From Ktedonospora formicarum (lineage in GTDB: Bacteria > Chloroflexota > Ktedonobacteria > Ktedonobacterales > Ktedonobacteraceae): 64,000 bases of DNA. Within the stretch, counting starts at the first letter, position 1, and each line of letters begins with the position of its first letter. The notes beneath the pieces are model-generated. The model was not told where the DNA came from, made no database searches, and saw nothing but the letters and a program-made list of their open reading frames with translations. Where the stretch lies: contig NZ_BNJF01000001.1 in assembly GCF_016587355.1 (NCBI RefSeq), positions 2,864,501 to 2,928,500 of the forward strand. Direction: 5' to 3'. Both the position numbers and the translations under genes were made by a program. Of this stretch, positions 42,318 to 51,554 are shown in pieces.

Positions 42318-44372
42318 CTATGGTATATTTTGGAGCGCTTTCTGGACGGATTCTATGTTTTCCTTGACAGCATGCGCGTACTCATCCATGTGCAATTTTG
42401 TAAAGACCTGCTGGGCTCGTTCATAGCAGATGATAGCTGCCTGTAGGTTGGCGCGAACATTTCCCTGTGTGAGCTCACGAAGTGCGTTGCCGCTATTATT
42501 CTGTGTGGCGGCCCACTCAAGTGGAAAGAGGTTGGGAGTGTAGACCTTGTGTGTTGCCTGATAGAGGGCGATTGCCATTTCAAGATTCTTCTGTCGGTCG
42601 CCTTCCTGATACTCTCGATAGGCATTGGCAAGATTGAAAATTAGGGAAGCCCATTCAAGTGGGGCTGTTTGGGCAAAGTCAATCTGAAGCGCGGCCTCGT
42701 AGTGTTCAATAGCCAGGCCGAGATTATGCTGACGCTCACCTTGAGCAAATTCGGCATAGGCAAAGCCTAAATTACTTTGTGTCTTTCCCCAATCTTGAGG
42801 ATTTGTCTCCCGTTGATAGACCTGGAGCGCGGCTTTGAAACAGGCAATAGCTCGCTCTAGAGAAGCCTGGCGTTGTTCGTCCTGTAACTGGCAATAGGCA
42901 GTGCCCAGGTTGCTCTGCGTAGCAGCCCATTCCTGGGGTGTATATTCAAGATTGTAGACAAGGAGCGCAGCTCTATAACAGGCGACAGCTTTTCGCAGGT
43001 TATCCTGACGGTTCTCCGAGAGCGAGCCGTAGACACTGCCAAGTGTGAACTGCACTCGCGCCCAATCGAAAGGGAAGGCTTTGCGATTATAGACAAGCAA
43101 TGAGGCTTCAAAGCTGGCAATGGCCTGATAGAGATTTTGTTGAACATCGCCGCTCTCAAGGCGGCTGTAGGCCTGCCCCAGGTTGCTTTGGACGTTGGCC
43201 CAGCCAATAGGGAAGGTTTCCCGTGTGTAAACGCGTAAGGTCGCTTCAAAGCCTGTGATAGCCTGACTCAGGTTGGCTTGCAGGTCGCCATCAGGCATAT
43301 CGAGATAGGTGAGAGCCAGCATATTCTGTGTCTTCGCCCATTCGACGGCATGATGTTCAAACGTATATATTTCCAGAGCGTTGAGAAAATGTTTGGTGGC
43401 CTGCTCCAGACGTGTTTGCTCGTTATTCTCGGGGAGGAGATTATAGGTGATGCCCAGGTTGCTTTGTGTTGCCGCCCATTCTAGGGGAAAGTCCTCCTGC
43501 TTGTATACCTGCAGGGCTTGTGTATAGCAGGCGATAGCCTGGCGAAGGTTGTCCTCTTCGCCCTCTCCCTCACTGGCAGGTAGATTGCGGTAGGCATTGC
43601 CTAGGCTATGCATGATGTCTGCCCAATGCTCAGGCGCATGCTCATATGTGTTGAATTCCAGCGAGGAGCGGTAGTGCTCAATAGCGCGACGCAAATGCGT
43701 TTGCCTGTCTCCACCTGGAAGAAATACATACACATTACCCAGACGCAGATGGGTCATGGCCCAGTTTTCGGCTGAACGGCTCTTGGTGTAGACACGCAAC
43801 GCGTTTTCGTAGCATGTTATGGCCTGTTGCAGGATCGAGAAACGATCCTCATCTGGGAGGAGACAATAGAGATTGCCTAAACTGTTCTGCGTCATGGCCC
43901 ATGCCAGCGGATGGTCTTCCAGTGTATAGACCTTAAGCGCATTCTGGAGGTGAAGCAGTGCTTTTGCTAGTCCTGGCTGGGGGTCCTCCTGGCTGGGAAG
44001 TGAGAGATAAGCCATCCCGAGGCCGTATTGGGCCTGAGCCCATGCATCCGGAAACTGATCACGTGTATAGATTTCCAATGCCGCCTGATAGCAAGTGATA
44101 GCACGCCTGAGATTAAGCTCGCGCCCTCCTTTTTTCAGGAGAGAGTAGCATTCTCCCAGCGTGTTCTGTGTCTGGCCCCATTCTATAGGCGTATGGTGAA
44201 TATTATAGAGTTCTAGAGCCTTTTGCAGATAGGAGATGGCCTTTTCCAGATGCTCTTCTCCCACCTGCTGGCTATAGTGTATACCCTGTGTATACAGATC
44301 ATGGGCTTCGGAATATTGCTGCTCGTCGCTCATTGCGCTCTCTGCGTCCCTATTCACTACTGCTTTTGCCAT
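42318..44372 (-). CDS. Tetratricopeptide repeat protein with 13 Trp-containing ~50-residue repeats
   Basis: 684 residues made almost wholly of ~50-residue repeats of the form AI-x-x-Y-x-x-AL-x-VYT...P-x-x-WA-x-TQ-x-NLG-x-AY-x-x-LP-x-GD-x-x-x-NL. I count 13 units with the invariant-like Trp and a last one with Tyr. Each is a TPR helix pair plus an extra helical segment. No signal peptide, TM or enzymatic domain; a scaffold function is likely. The start may be ATG 44372 or ATG 44333 (MSDEQQYSEAH), as neither has a strong ribosome site. It is not part of an operon. Confidence 0.88.
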   Translation of the reverse strand: MAKAVVNRDAESAMSDEQQYSEAHDLYTQGIHYSQQVGEEHLEKAISYLQKALELYNIHHTPIEWGQTQNTLGECYSLLKKGGRELNLRRAITCYQAALEIYTRDQFPDAWAQAQYGLGMAYLSLPSQEDPQPGLAKALLHLQNALKVYTLEDHPLAWAMTQNSLGNLYCLLPDEDRFSILQQAITCYENALRVYTKSRSAENWAMTHLRLGNVYVFLPGGDRQTHLRRAIEHYRSSLEFNTYEHAPEHWADIMHSLGNAYRNLPASEGEGEEDNLRQAIACYTQALQVYKQEDFPLEWAATQSNLGITYNLLPENNEQTRLEQATKHFLNALEIYTFEHHAVEWAKTQNMLALTYLDMPDGDLQANLSQAITGFEATLRVYTRETFPIGWANVQSNLGQAYSRLESGDVQQNLYQAIASFEASLLVYNRKAFPFDWARVQFTLGSVYGSLSENRQDNLRKAVACYRAALLVYNLEYTPQEWAATQSNLGTAYCQLQDEQRQASLERAIACFKAALQVYQRETNPQDWGKTQSNLGFAYAEFAQGERQHNLGLAIEHYEAALQIDFAQTAPLEWASLIFNLANAYREYQEGDRQKNLEMAIALYQATHKVYTPNLFPLEWAATQNNSGNALRELTQGNVRANLQAAIICYERAQQVFTKLHMDEYAHAVKENIESVQKALQNIP

Positions 44373-44693
44373 AACTGTGTTGCTAGAGGATAGTTTCTAG
44401 CTTCATAGACTATGCCTGGAATATCGTTTCAAATGCTTATTTCAGATTGTACGTGCCCTCTGTTGGCTTGTCAATCGCTCCGATGGCTCGCCATGAGCCC
44501 ATACATTTGTATCTGTTGGTTTTTGTGTGCGATTGCTCACAGCTTTCGTATGATGTGTCTCATTGTATCTACATTGCCTATAGGGTATGCTCTGATTGCG
44601 GGCCAATTGGATGTTACAATCCTCTATCAGAGTGAGTCATATACAATGAGTGGTACTTGCCTGATTGACAATAAAAAAGGAGTTTAGAAGAGT
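44373..44693. other. Divergent intergenic region (TPR gene / small membrane protein)
   Basis: A 91-codon frame with hydrophobic stretches exists here (44412-44687) but lacks a ribosome site, so it is not called. TACAAT boxes near 44614 and 44640 may belong to the promoter of the plus-strand gene. Confidence 0.35.
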
Positions 44694-45014
44694 ATGAGAG
44701 ACAGTGATCTCCAAGCTTTTATTGTGGGCTATGTAGCTGTTATTGCGATCATAAGTATTGTGTCGATTGCGATTAGTTTGCTTGTCTGGTGGAAAATCTT
44801 TTCCAAGGCTGGTTTTAGTGGCGCATTGAGCCTGTTGATGACTTTCATTCCGCTGGCGAATATTATCTTACTCTTTTACCTGGCCTTTGCGGAATGGCCT
44901 ATTGAGAGAGAACTAGAGGCATATCGTCGTGGTGCCATGGGTGGTGGTGGCTACCCACCCTCGAGTGGATATCCTAACCAGCCCCCGTCCGGTCCTGGCT
45001 ATCCTCAATACTAA
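44694..45014 (+). CDS. Small membrane protein with Pro/Tyr/Gly-rich tail
   Basis: 106 residues: two TM segments (FIVGYVAVIAIISIVSIAIS and ALSLLMTFIPLANIILLFYLAF) separated by a short WWKIFSKAGFS loop, then a hydrophilic tail GGGGYPPSSGYPNQPPSGPG. It resembles the DUF5684-like small proteins of Gram-positive-type bacteria. AAAGGAG lies 12 bases upstream of ATG 44694. Function unknown. Confidence 0.8.
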   Translation: MRDSDLQAFIVGYVAVIAIISIVSIAISLLVWWKIFSKAGFSGALSLLMTFIPLANIILLFYLAFAEWPIERELEAYRRGAMGGGGYPPSSGYPNQPPSGPGYPQY

Positions 45015-45052
45015 TGTGTTGGAGGCGCGAGCGTCTCTCTGCCCGGCAATGG

Positions 45053-45103
45053 GTGCCCAGTTATTGTTCTGATGATAGATAACCGGGCACTCTCTTTGTT
45101 TTT
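45053..45103 (+). terminator. Rho-independent terminator after the small membrane protein
   Basis: GTGCCC-a-GTTAT pairs with ATAAC-c-GGGCAC (45053-45064/45079-45090), followed by TCTCTTTGTTTTT. Confidence 0.85.
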
Positions 45104-45417
45104 ATCTCTCCTTTTCGATATATTAACATCGTTATAATTCCCCTTTAACATATATTATCTATACTAATCATTGTCGAAGGCGCGAGCGGCATACACGCCA
45201 TCTCCGCATTGAATGCAGTGGCACGCAGATTAATAGTATCCCCCGTGACGCCCTTCGTATCTTCTTCGCAAGCCATATCGACCTGCGGGCCGATATGCCT
45301 CTGTGAAACGACGTTTCCTTTTTGCGGTCATTAGGGAACGCTCGTTGGTCGAGCGAGAGGTCTTCTCCATCCAGCCTCTCGCTCTTGTGATCAAATCTTT
45401 CTGTCCCTATCCTCTCC
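45104..45417. other. Intergenic, no supported gene
   Basis: A 10-bp hairpin GAGCGAGAGG/CCTCTCGCTC (45351-45360/45375-45384) is present. A 95-codon minus-strand frame (45168-45455) begins with an unsupported GTG and has no recognisable domain, so I leave it out. Confidence 0.4.
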
Positions 45418-45447
45418 TTGACATGCTTGCTATCGGTGTCATATAGT
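45418..45447 (+). promoter_or_regulatory. Promoter of the TetR gene
   Basis: TTGACA (45418-45423), 18 bases, TATAGT (45442-45447), about 108 bp before the TetR start. Confidence 0.65.
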
Positions 45448-45555
45448 TTTGTCACGTACCAGGGAGAGCCTGCCCCAGGCTCGAACCTCTTTCATTTGCT
45501 GCGGCTTGTTTTTGTGCAGCTTATGTGAGTATTTAGAGAGGAAACTTTACCAGGT

Positions 45556-46290
45556 ATGCCACGCGGTCATCGCCGTTCATCAGCGGGCGAGGCAATTGAA
45601 GAGACACGTAACACTATACTTCGCACCGCGCGCCAGCTTTTTATGGAGTATGGTTATCGCGCTGTCTCTACGCGGCAGATTGCCGATGCCTGTGATCTCA
45701 CACAACCTGCTCTCTATCATTACTTCTCCGATAAACAGGAACTTTATTTTGTTGTAGTCCAGGAAATTATTGTGCAGACTCAGGCTGGGCTGGAACAAAT
45801 TGCGCAATTGCAAGAGAATGTACCTGAGCGTTTACGTCAAATAGCGCGCTATCTGGTTAGCACTAACCGTATTGACATCGGAATGATGCTGCATGATATC
45901 CAGCATGAGCTTAATGAACGTGCGCGTGAGGAACTGTACAAACAGTTTTACGCGGGTATGCTCATGCCAATTGCTTCAGTGTTTGAGGATGGTATACGCC
46001 AGGGCCTGTTAAGTGGTGCGCAACATTATGGTATTGACGCTCTCATGGCTGCGGATCTCTTCATGAATATGCTCAAACGCTTCATTCTCGCTCGTCCCCG
46101 CTTCCTATCCCTTGACTCTGAGGCATCAACATCGCCTCCGGAAAAATCCTCGCGAACTAGTTATCTTGAACAGGCTGAGTGTGTTGTGCCAGTTTTGCTT
46201 TTTGGACTCACAAATGTTGAGGTAAATTATCCCTCTTTTGTTCCTGGTGCGCATACTCCAGCTTCTCTATCACTTCAAGATGATGAGTAA
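45556..46290 (+). CDS. TetR/AcrR family transcriptional regulator
   Basis: 244 residues. The N-terminal HTH is ILRTARQLFMEYGYRAVSTRQIADACDLTQPALYHYFSDKQELY, the standard TetR DNA-binding domain. The C-terminal ligand-binding helices are ~60-200, then a low-complexity Ser/Pro-rich tail. A GAGAGG stretch lies about 15 bases before ATG 45556. The adjacent downstream gene is the mannosyltransferase, 360 bp away; the regulated genes are unknown. Confidence 0.92.
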   Translation: MPRGHRRSSAGEAIEETRNTILRTARQLFMEYGYRAVSTRQIADACDLTQPALYHYFSDKQELYFVVVQEIIVQTQAGLEQIAQLQENVPERLRQIARYLVSTNRIDIGMMLHDIQHELNERAREELYKQFYAGMLMPIASVFEDGIRQGLLSGAQHYGIDALMAADLFMNMLKRFILARPRFLSLDSEASTSPPEKSSRTSYLEQAECVVPVLLFGLTNVEVNYPSFVPGAHTPASLSLQDDE

Positions 46291-46652
46291 TATTTTCCAA
46301 AATACACGGAAAGTTGCTGATAACTAGAATGCATGATATATTGCCTATTCTCATAAAAGGAAAATAGGTAAGCTGAAAGCTTTTTAGATGATCTACTCCA
46401 TAATTGCTATTAGCCTTTACCTGCCTGACAAAAGCATGCTAGACTTGGTAGATAGAAAAGTAGGTGGAAAGCACGTGGAAAACAGCAATGGTTAGGCTGT
46501 GAAGGTGCTGCCACGCTCATGCTTGATATCTTTTCTAAAATGAATCTCTTTATTTCTCAGCACCTCTTGAAAGTGTTGGGAGTATCTTGTGATAGATAGC
46601 AAGAAGCCCTAACTAGAGCTACGTTTATTACACTTTGCTACATCACATGTGA
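46291..46652. other. Intergenic upstream of the mannosyltransferase gene
   Basis: AT-rich, no clear promoter pair, hairpin or ORF noticed. Confidence 0.35.
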
Positions 46653-47933
46653 ATGAGCATATCGATATCTAAATCGGTGTACGTGCACGAAATGGACAAA
46701 CTGCGTATGAACGTAGATCAATTATCTGAAAACACAACATTAAATGGCCCTCCTGCACCTGCAAAAGATGAGGCATCGACTACAAGCTTTTGGGGTAAAT
46801 GGTGGTATGCTGCGAAGCAGGTGCTTCCTCTTTACATTGCTATTCATGTTGCTTTCCTGGTGCTTTCCTATTGCGCAATTCTCTTTCTTTATAAGGATTA
46901 CTTCAAGGCTCAGCAAACTTTGAGTGGAATGCTCCAGATGTGGCACCGAGAAGATGTGAATTGGTATATAGGGATAGCCAAACATAGTTATACCTCCGTT
47001 AAGACCACCGCCTTTTTTCCACTCTTTCCTCTTCTCATGTATGCTCTTAGCTTTCCATTAGGAGGACATTATTTTCTAGCTGGGATGCTCATCTCTAATG
47101 CCGCGTGGTTCGTGATGCTGGCTGTGCTCTTTCAACTTGTCAAAGAAGAGTTTGATGAGGCGCGTGCTCATAAAACGGTACTCTATTTATCGGTATTTCC
47201 TGCCGCCTTATTCTTCGCTACAGCCTATACAGAGACGCTTTTTATCGCTTTAATGTTGATTAGCTTTTATTCAATCCGCAAAGGTTATTGGTGGTGGGCT
47301 GCAATCTTCGCGTTTCTAGCTGGTTTAACACGCTCATCTGGAGTGTTTCTTGCCATTCCTTTCTGCTATGAATATCTGCGCCAGCGCCAGTTTAAGGTGC
47401 GCGCAATTCGCTGGGATATATTGAGTATCGCCTTGATTCCATTCAGTGTCATATTGTTTGGTGCCTTTTGTTTCTGGAAATTTAATGACCCCCTGTCCTT
47501 TACGCATGCTCAAGTCTACTGGGTACGTGTTTTGAGCCCCCCCTGGTTTGCTTTTGCCTCGACGATTGATTTTATTAGCCGCAAAGGGTTTATGGGCTTC
47601 TGGGGAATTCGTAACATGCTAGACCTGTATGGCACGGCTGTTCCCCTTATTCTCTTGATCCTTGGAACTGTTGGCCCCTGGCGATTACGCAAGGAATATT
47701 TGAGTTATCTTTTGCTAGGATGGACACTGTTCATTTTTGTGATCATCGTGCCCATTCATACAGCCTTTCCCCTGCAAAGTACACCTCGCCTTATGTTGGA
47801 ACTCTTCCCATCATTTATCGTACTGGCGGGTCTTGGGAAAAATCGCTACGTGCATCTCAATTATGTCTTTGTTTCGGCTATGATGCTTTTCATCCTTCTC
47901 ACTTTGTACCTGACTTTCCACTGGGTTGTCTAA
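46653..47933 (+). CDS. Mannosyltransferase-like polytopic membrane protein (PIG-V family)
   Basis: 426 residues with about ten hydrophobic segments. After TM1 comes MWHREDVNWYIGIAKHSYTSVKTTAFFPLFPLL, the luminal/extracytoplasmic acidic D-x-x-W-Y and F-F-P-L-F-P motif of the PIG-V/Mannosyl_trans2 group (GT-C fold). Then FFATAYTETLFIALMLISFYS and LAGLTRSSGVFLAIPF are typical. It would transfer a sugar from a lipid carrier. The first 35 residues are hydrophilic; the start (ATG 46653, 46692 or 46707) is not settled by a ribosome site. It ends 21 bp before a long hairpin. Confidence 0.85.
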   Translation: MSISISKSVYVHEMDKLRMNVDQLSENTTLNGPPAPAKDEASTTSFWGKWWYAAKQVLPLYIAIHVAFLVLSYCAILFLYKDYFKAQQTLSGMLQMWHREDVNWYIGIAKHSYTSVKTTAFFPLFPLLMYALSFPLGGHYFLAGMLISNAAWFVMLAVLFQLVKEEFDEARAHKTVLYLSVFPAALFFATAYTETLFIALMLISFYSIRKGYWWWAAIFAFLAGLTRSSGVFLAIPFCYEYLRQRQFKVRAIRWDILSIALIPFSVILFGAFCFWKFNDPLSFTHAQVYWVRVLSPPWFAFASTIDFISRKGFMGFWGIRNMLDLYGTAVPLILLILGTVGPWRLRKEYLSYLLLGWTLFIFVIIVPIHTAFPLQSTPRLMLELFPSFIVLAGLGKNRYVHLNYVFVSAMMLFILLTLYLTFHWVV

Positions 47934-47953
47934 GGTATATAGGATGTGTAGCC

Positions 47954-48001
47954 AAGCGCGTCAGGTGAACATGTATCAATACATGTTCACCTGACGCGCT
48001 T
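47954..48001. terminator. 22-bp perfect hairpin upstream of the nuo operon
   Basis: The arms 47954-47975 and 47980-48001 pair exactly around a TCAA loop. It probably ends the mannosyltransferase transcript and insulates the nuo promoter. No T tract. Confidence 0.85.
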
Positions 48002-48121
48002 CCTTTTCTTCCAATGCCAACGGCATTTTGGGCAAAAGCAACCCCCACTTCTATTAGCACAGCTTAAGGCAAATCCTTGTGCAATGACACATGGCAAGCG
48101 CTTTGAGAAGCCATATCTTAT

Positions 48122-48150
48122 TTGACACTCCTGTAAGACTGTACTACAAT
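48122..48150 (+). promoter_or_regulatory. nuo operon promoter
   Basis: TTGACA (48122-48127), 17 bases, TACAAT (48145-48150). It predicts a leader of about 83 nt to nuoA. Confidence 0.8.
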
Positions 48151-48239
48151 AGATACTGAGGAAGTGTATTTTTGACACTAGCCGATGCAGCATTTTTACG
48201 CGAAACGTGCATCTATCAGGAATAGAAGGTTTCCACATT

Positions 48240-48593
48240 ATGGGAACAACACTCCCCATTTTTATCTTGGTGGGGCTCGCGGTGCTTTTCGGTATCCTGG
48301 TCATGGTGGTCACTAATGTTCTAGGACCACGCAAGCCAACGCCGGAGAAACTTGCCCCCTATGAATGCGGCATTCAAGAGATTGAGCCGCCGAAGAGACG
48401 CTTCCCGGTCAAGTACCTCTTGACTGGCATGCTCTTCATTGCATTCGACATAGAGATTGTGTCGTTCTATCCCCTCGCGGTTCTGCTCCACCAGTTACAG
48501 CTTTTTGGTCTGATTGAATTGCTCGTCTTTTTGGCAATTCTAATGGTGGGCTATATCTATGTTTGGCGGAAGGGAGCTTTTTCATGGGAATAA
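48240..48593 (+). CDS. nuoA: NADH-quinone oxidoreductase subunit A
   Basis: A 117-residue membrane subunit of complex I with three TM segments. Conserved block [45 protein letters not shown], including the ECG loop and the F-D-x-E segment near the quinone site. ATG 48240 is chosen because of GAAGG upstream and conservation; the frame is open to 48207. It overlaps nuoB by 10 bases. Confidence 0.95.
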   Translation: MGTTLPIFILVGLAVLFGILVMVVTNVLGPRKPTPEKLAPYECGIQEIEPPKRRFPVKYLLTGMLFIAFDIEIVSFYPLAVLLHQLQLFGLIELLVFLAILMVGYIYVWRKGAFSWE

Positions 48594-49189
48594 CCAATCC
48601 CTGGGAGCCAGTACAGACCTACTCCAACACACAGACGCCGCGCCAGCCGCTACCAATGCATGAGAAGGACGGAAGCTTTGGTGTTCTTACCACTCAGGTC
48701 AATAAGGTCCTGGACTGGAGTCGGAGCTCCTCACTCTGGCCTGCGCTCTTTGGACTAGCCTGCTGTGCTATCGAGATGATGTCCGCCAGTGGTAGCCGCT
48801 TCGACATTGCGCGCTTTGGTGCTGAGGTCTACCGTGCCTCACCGCGTCAGGCAGACTTGATGATCGTCGCAGGTCGTTGTTCTGTTAAGATGGCTCCTGT
48901 CCTGCGCCAGATCTATGATCAGATGCCGGAACCTAAGTGGGTCATCTCTATGGGCGCCTGTGCATCGTGCGGTGGTGTTTTCAACAATTATGCCATCGTT
49001 CAGGGAGTCGATAAGATCATCCCGGTTGACGTCTTTGTGCCTGGCTGCCCGCCTACACCCGATATGCTGTTGTTCGCCTTCAATGAGTTGCAGCGCAAGA
49101 TCCGCGAGGGCATTCCCAATCCTCCTGATCCACTGAAGGACAGCGGGCTCAAACTGACTGGGCCCTCAGGTTCACATGTGGAGATGTAA
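48584..49189 (+). CDS. nuoB: NADH-quinone oxidoreductase subunit B
   Basis: 201 residues, the subunit holding cluster N2 that hands electrons to quinone. The ligands are visible: ACCAIEMM (tandem Cys), MGACASCGG and [12 protein letters not shown] 48584 follows GAAGGGAGC inside the end of nuoA. A hairpin with GCCCCTTTT and two repeat copies separate it from nuoC. Confidence 0.96.
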   Translation: MGITNPWEPVQTYSNTQTPRQPLPMHEKDGSFGVLTTQVNKVLDWSRSSSLWPALFGLACCAIEMMSASGSRFDIARFGAEVYRASPRQADLMIVAGRCSVKMAPVLRQIYDQMPEPKWVISMGACASCGGVFNNYAIVQGVDKIIPVDVFVPGCPPTPDMLLFAFNELQRKIREGIPNPPDPLKDSGLKLTGPSGSHVEM

Positions 49190-49264
49190 GTCTAATAGTT
49201 CCTGCTTGCTCATGAGGGTAAGTAGGTGCACATTGAAGAAATGAACAGGGAAAGCTATGACGGT

Positions 49265-49292
49265 GGGGCCAACCAGGGGGTTAGCCCCTTTT
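49265..49292 (+). terminator. Intra-operon hairpin between nuoB and nuoC
   Basis: GGGGC-c-AACC pairs with GGTT-a-GCCCC, followed by TTTT. It is a short terminator-like structure inside the operon, likely an attenuator or mRNA-stability element. Confidence 0.55.
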
Positions 49293-49303
49293 ACATTAAA
49301 TCT

Positions 49304-49438
49304 TTCTTCGGGAACCTGAGTGCGCCAGCACTAGCCGTGACAAGCGGCGTTGGTTTTCGGATAAGACCTGAGCCTTTCGAAAACCAGAGCGCGAGAGCAC
49401 TAGCCGCGACAAGCGGCGTTGGTTTTCGGATAAGACCT
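49304..49438. repeat. Two tandem copies of the dispersed hairpin repeat
   Basis: Two ~69-bp units. The segment from CACTAGCCG through TTTTCGGATAAGACCT is at 49329-49369 and again at 49398-49438 (one base different). In each, a left arm (CGAAAACCAGAGCGC in the second) faces the right arm GCGTTGGTTTTCGGATAAG. They lie in the nuoB-nuoC gap; an 82-codon frame through them (49226-49474) is just repeat sequence. Confidence 0.85.
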
Positions 49439-49464
49439 AAGAAGTTCATTAGGAAGTTCATTTT

Positions 49465-50103
49465 ATGGTCATAACAGCAGCTTCGACAGCGGATGCGGTG
49501 CGAGAGAAGTTTCCCCAGGCCGTGATTGAAAGCGTTGAGCATCGTGGCGAGCAAACAATCATTATTGAGCCAGAGTGTCTGATGGATGTCTGTCGACATT
49601 TGAAGACCCAACTGCAATATAGCTTCCTTGAAACGGTAACAGCGGTGGACTGGCCGGAGCGTACACCACGCTTCGACGTTGTATACCAGCTTCTCTCTAT
49701 GGAGCATCAATGCTTCGTTCGTTTAAAGATACGTGTGGGGCAGAAGCGTGAGGAGCATCCCGAGGTTCCTAGCGTTACTAGTATCTGGCCCGGCGCGAAC
49801 TGGTATGAGCGCGAGATATACGATCTATTTGGTATTACCTTTGAGGGACATCCTGACTTGCGTCGCATCTTGATGCCGGAAGATTGGAGCACGCATCCTC
49901 TGCGTAAGGATTATCCTATCTCGGGCTTTGAGCTTCCTGAACCACATTGGGGTGGGCAGGTACCCTATACCGTTGATCCAGGGGTTGGCGACTATTATCA
50001 GCAGACGCTACGCTCTTCTGAGGGCCGTCAATTCAATGACAATCGCGACCGCGCAAATCCTAGTCAGGAACCGGGGACAATGCCCAATCCAGACAAGGCA
50101 TAA
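49465..50103 (+). CDS. nuoC: NADH-quinone oxidoreductase subunit C
   Basis: 212 residues, the 30-kDa subunit. Motif: TSIWPGANWYEREIYDLFGITFEGHPDLRRILMPEDWSTHPLRKDYP, the classical NuoC signature. The C-terminal 50 residues are extra and hydrophilic (NDNRDRANPSQEPG). It is separate from nuoD, with a 194-bp gap. Confidence 0.95.
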   Translation: MVITAASTADAVREKFPQAVIESVEHRGEQTIIIEPECLMDVCRHLKTQLQYSFLETVTAVDWPERTPRFDVVYQLLSMEHQCFVRLKIRVGQKREEHPEVPSVTSIWPGANWYEREIYDLFGITFEGHPDLRRILMPEDWSTHPLRKDYPISGFELPEPHWGGQVPYTVDPGVGDYYQQTLRSSEGRQFNDNRDRANPSQEPGTMPNPDKA

Positions 50104-50297
50104 AGGCGCATCATCTGACATTTTTAACAGCTTAATAAAACGCATAATAAATGAAAACACTCGTCAACGCCGCCGGTGTTCACTATCTGAACAGCGTTCT
50201 ATTTTTGAATTGTGTTCGGGTAGCCTCTCCAGGCGGCTTTACTCAGATGAGTGATAAAACATTCGTCTGATCGGCAGACTCTTATAGAGGACAGCCT

Positions 50298-51554
50298 ATG
50301 CAGCAAAAAGAGAAAACAAGTACACCCATCGCCGGGTATTCGTACACTATTGACGAAGGCCAGTTGCTTGAGGATAGTCAGCGTAAAGATACGATGACTA
50401 TCAATATGGGTCCGCAGCATCCCAGCACGCATGGCGTGTTGCGCCTCATTCTGACTATTGAAGGTGAGACCGTTGTCAAGGCTGTGCCTGATATCGGCTT
50501 TCTCCACACGGGCATAGAGAAGACCGCCGAGGCCAAATCCTACCATCAGGCACTTGTCTTAACTGATCGCATGGATTATCTCGCGCCGCTCAATAATAAC
50601 CTGGGCTATAGCCTGGCTGTGGAGCGACTTCTGGGTATAGAAGATGAGATCAACGAGAAGATAAAGTTCGCTCGTGTCATCCTGGCTGAGCTTCAGCGCA
50701 TTGCCAGTCATTTAGTCTGGCTGGGAACGTCTGCGCTTGATTTGGGCGCGCAGAGCGTCTTCCTCTATTGTTTTCGCGAGCGCGAAATAATCCTCGATAT
50801 CTTCGAGCTTGTCTCGGGTGTGCGCATGATGACAAGCTATATCTGTCCAGGTGGCTTGCAGGCTGAATTGCCCACAGGCTTTGAGGCTCAGGTGCGTGCC
50901 TTCCTAAAACTCTTCCCTGACCGCTTGCGCGAATATCATGATTTGCTTACCAATAACCAGCTCTGGTTGGAGCGCACGCGTAATGTCGCTGTTCTAACTC
51001 AAGAAGATGCTATCGCTTTCGGAACCTCCGGGCCGACATTGCGTGGTAGCGGCGTGGTCTGGGATATCCGCAAGGTCTTCCCCTATAGTGGATATGAGCA
51101 GTTTGATTTTGATATTCCTGTTGGTAGCGCAGGCGATGTCTATGATCGCTATATGGTTCGCATGCTGGAAATGAGTGAAAGCCTCAAGATTATTCAGCAG
51201 GCCCTTGATGGTCTACCCACCGGCCCCTATCGCGTACAGAATAAAAAGGTCACTCCACCTCCCAAGTGGCAGATCACTGGTAGCATGGAGGCTCTAATCC
51301 ATCATTTCAAGCTCTTCACTGAAGGATATCGTCCACCCAAAGGCGAGGTTTTTGTGCGCACTGAGTCTCCCAAGGGGGAGCTTGCCTACTACCTCGTTAG
51401 TGATGGTAGTCCCAATCCTTATCGTATGCATGTTCGTAGCGCGTCATTTGGCAACTTGCAGGCACTGCCACGCATGGTTGAAGGGAGTTTCCTTTCAGAC
51501 GTGGTCGCGGCTATCGGTAGCATTGATATTGTGCTTGGGGAGGTTGATAGATGA
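50298..51554 (+). CDS. nuoD: NADH-quinone oxidoreductase subunit D
   Basis: 418 residues, the 49-kDa subunit lining the quinone cavity. It has TINMGPQHPSTHGVLRLILTIEGE (quinone His), GFLHTGIEKTAE, TDRMDYLAPL and VRSASFGNLQALPRMVEGSFLSDVVAAIGSIDIVLGEVDR at the end. GAGG precedes ATG 50298. Its stop overlaps the nuoE start (ATGA). Confidence 0.97.
   Translation: MQQKEKTSTPIAGYSYTIDEGQLLEDSQRKDTMTINMGPQHPSTHGVLRLILTIEGETVVKAVPDIGFLHTGIEKTAEAKSYHQALVLTDRMDYLAPLNNNLGYSLAVERLLGIEDEINEKIKFARVILAELQRIASHLVWLGTSALDLGAQSVFLYCFREREIILDIFELVSGVRMMTSYICPGGLQAELPTGFEAQVRAFLKLFPDRLREYHDLLTNNQLWLERTRNVAVLTQEDAIAFGTSGPTLRGSGVVWDIRKVFPYSGYEQFDFDIPVGSAGDVYDRYMVRMLEMSESLKIIQQALDGLPTGPYRVQNKKVTPPPKWQITGSMEALIHHFKLFTEGYRPPKGEVFVRTESPKGELAYYLVSDGSPNPYRMHVRSASFGNLQALPRMVEGSFLSDVVAAIGSIDIVLGEVDR

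Noticed and set aside
44412..44687. 91-codon frame with hydrophobic stretches before the small membrane protein
   Set aside because: No ribosome site, and it occupies the divergent promoter region.
45168..45455. 95-codon minus-strand frame
   Set aside because: Unsupported GTG start, no domain, Arg-rich random-looking sequence and overlap with the TetR promoter.
47987..48334. 115-codon minus-strand frame with CFCPKC near its end
   Set aside because: It crosses the nuo promoter and nuoA on the opposite strand and has no ribosome site; the Cys cluster is chance.
49226..49474. 82-codon plus-strand frame between nuoB and nuoC
   Set aside because: It reads straight through two copies of the hairpin repeat; the repeated peptide segments only mirror the DNA repeat and there is no ribosome site.
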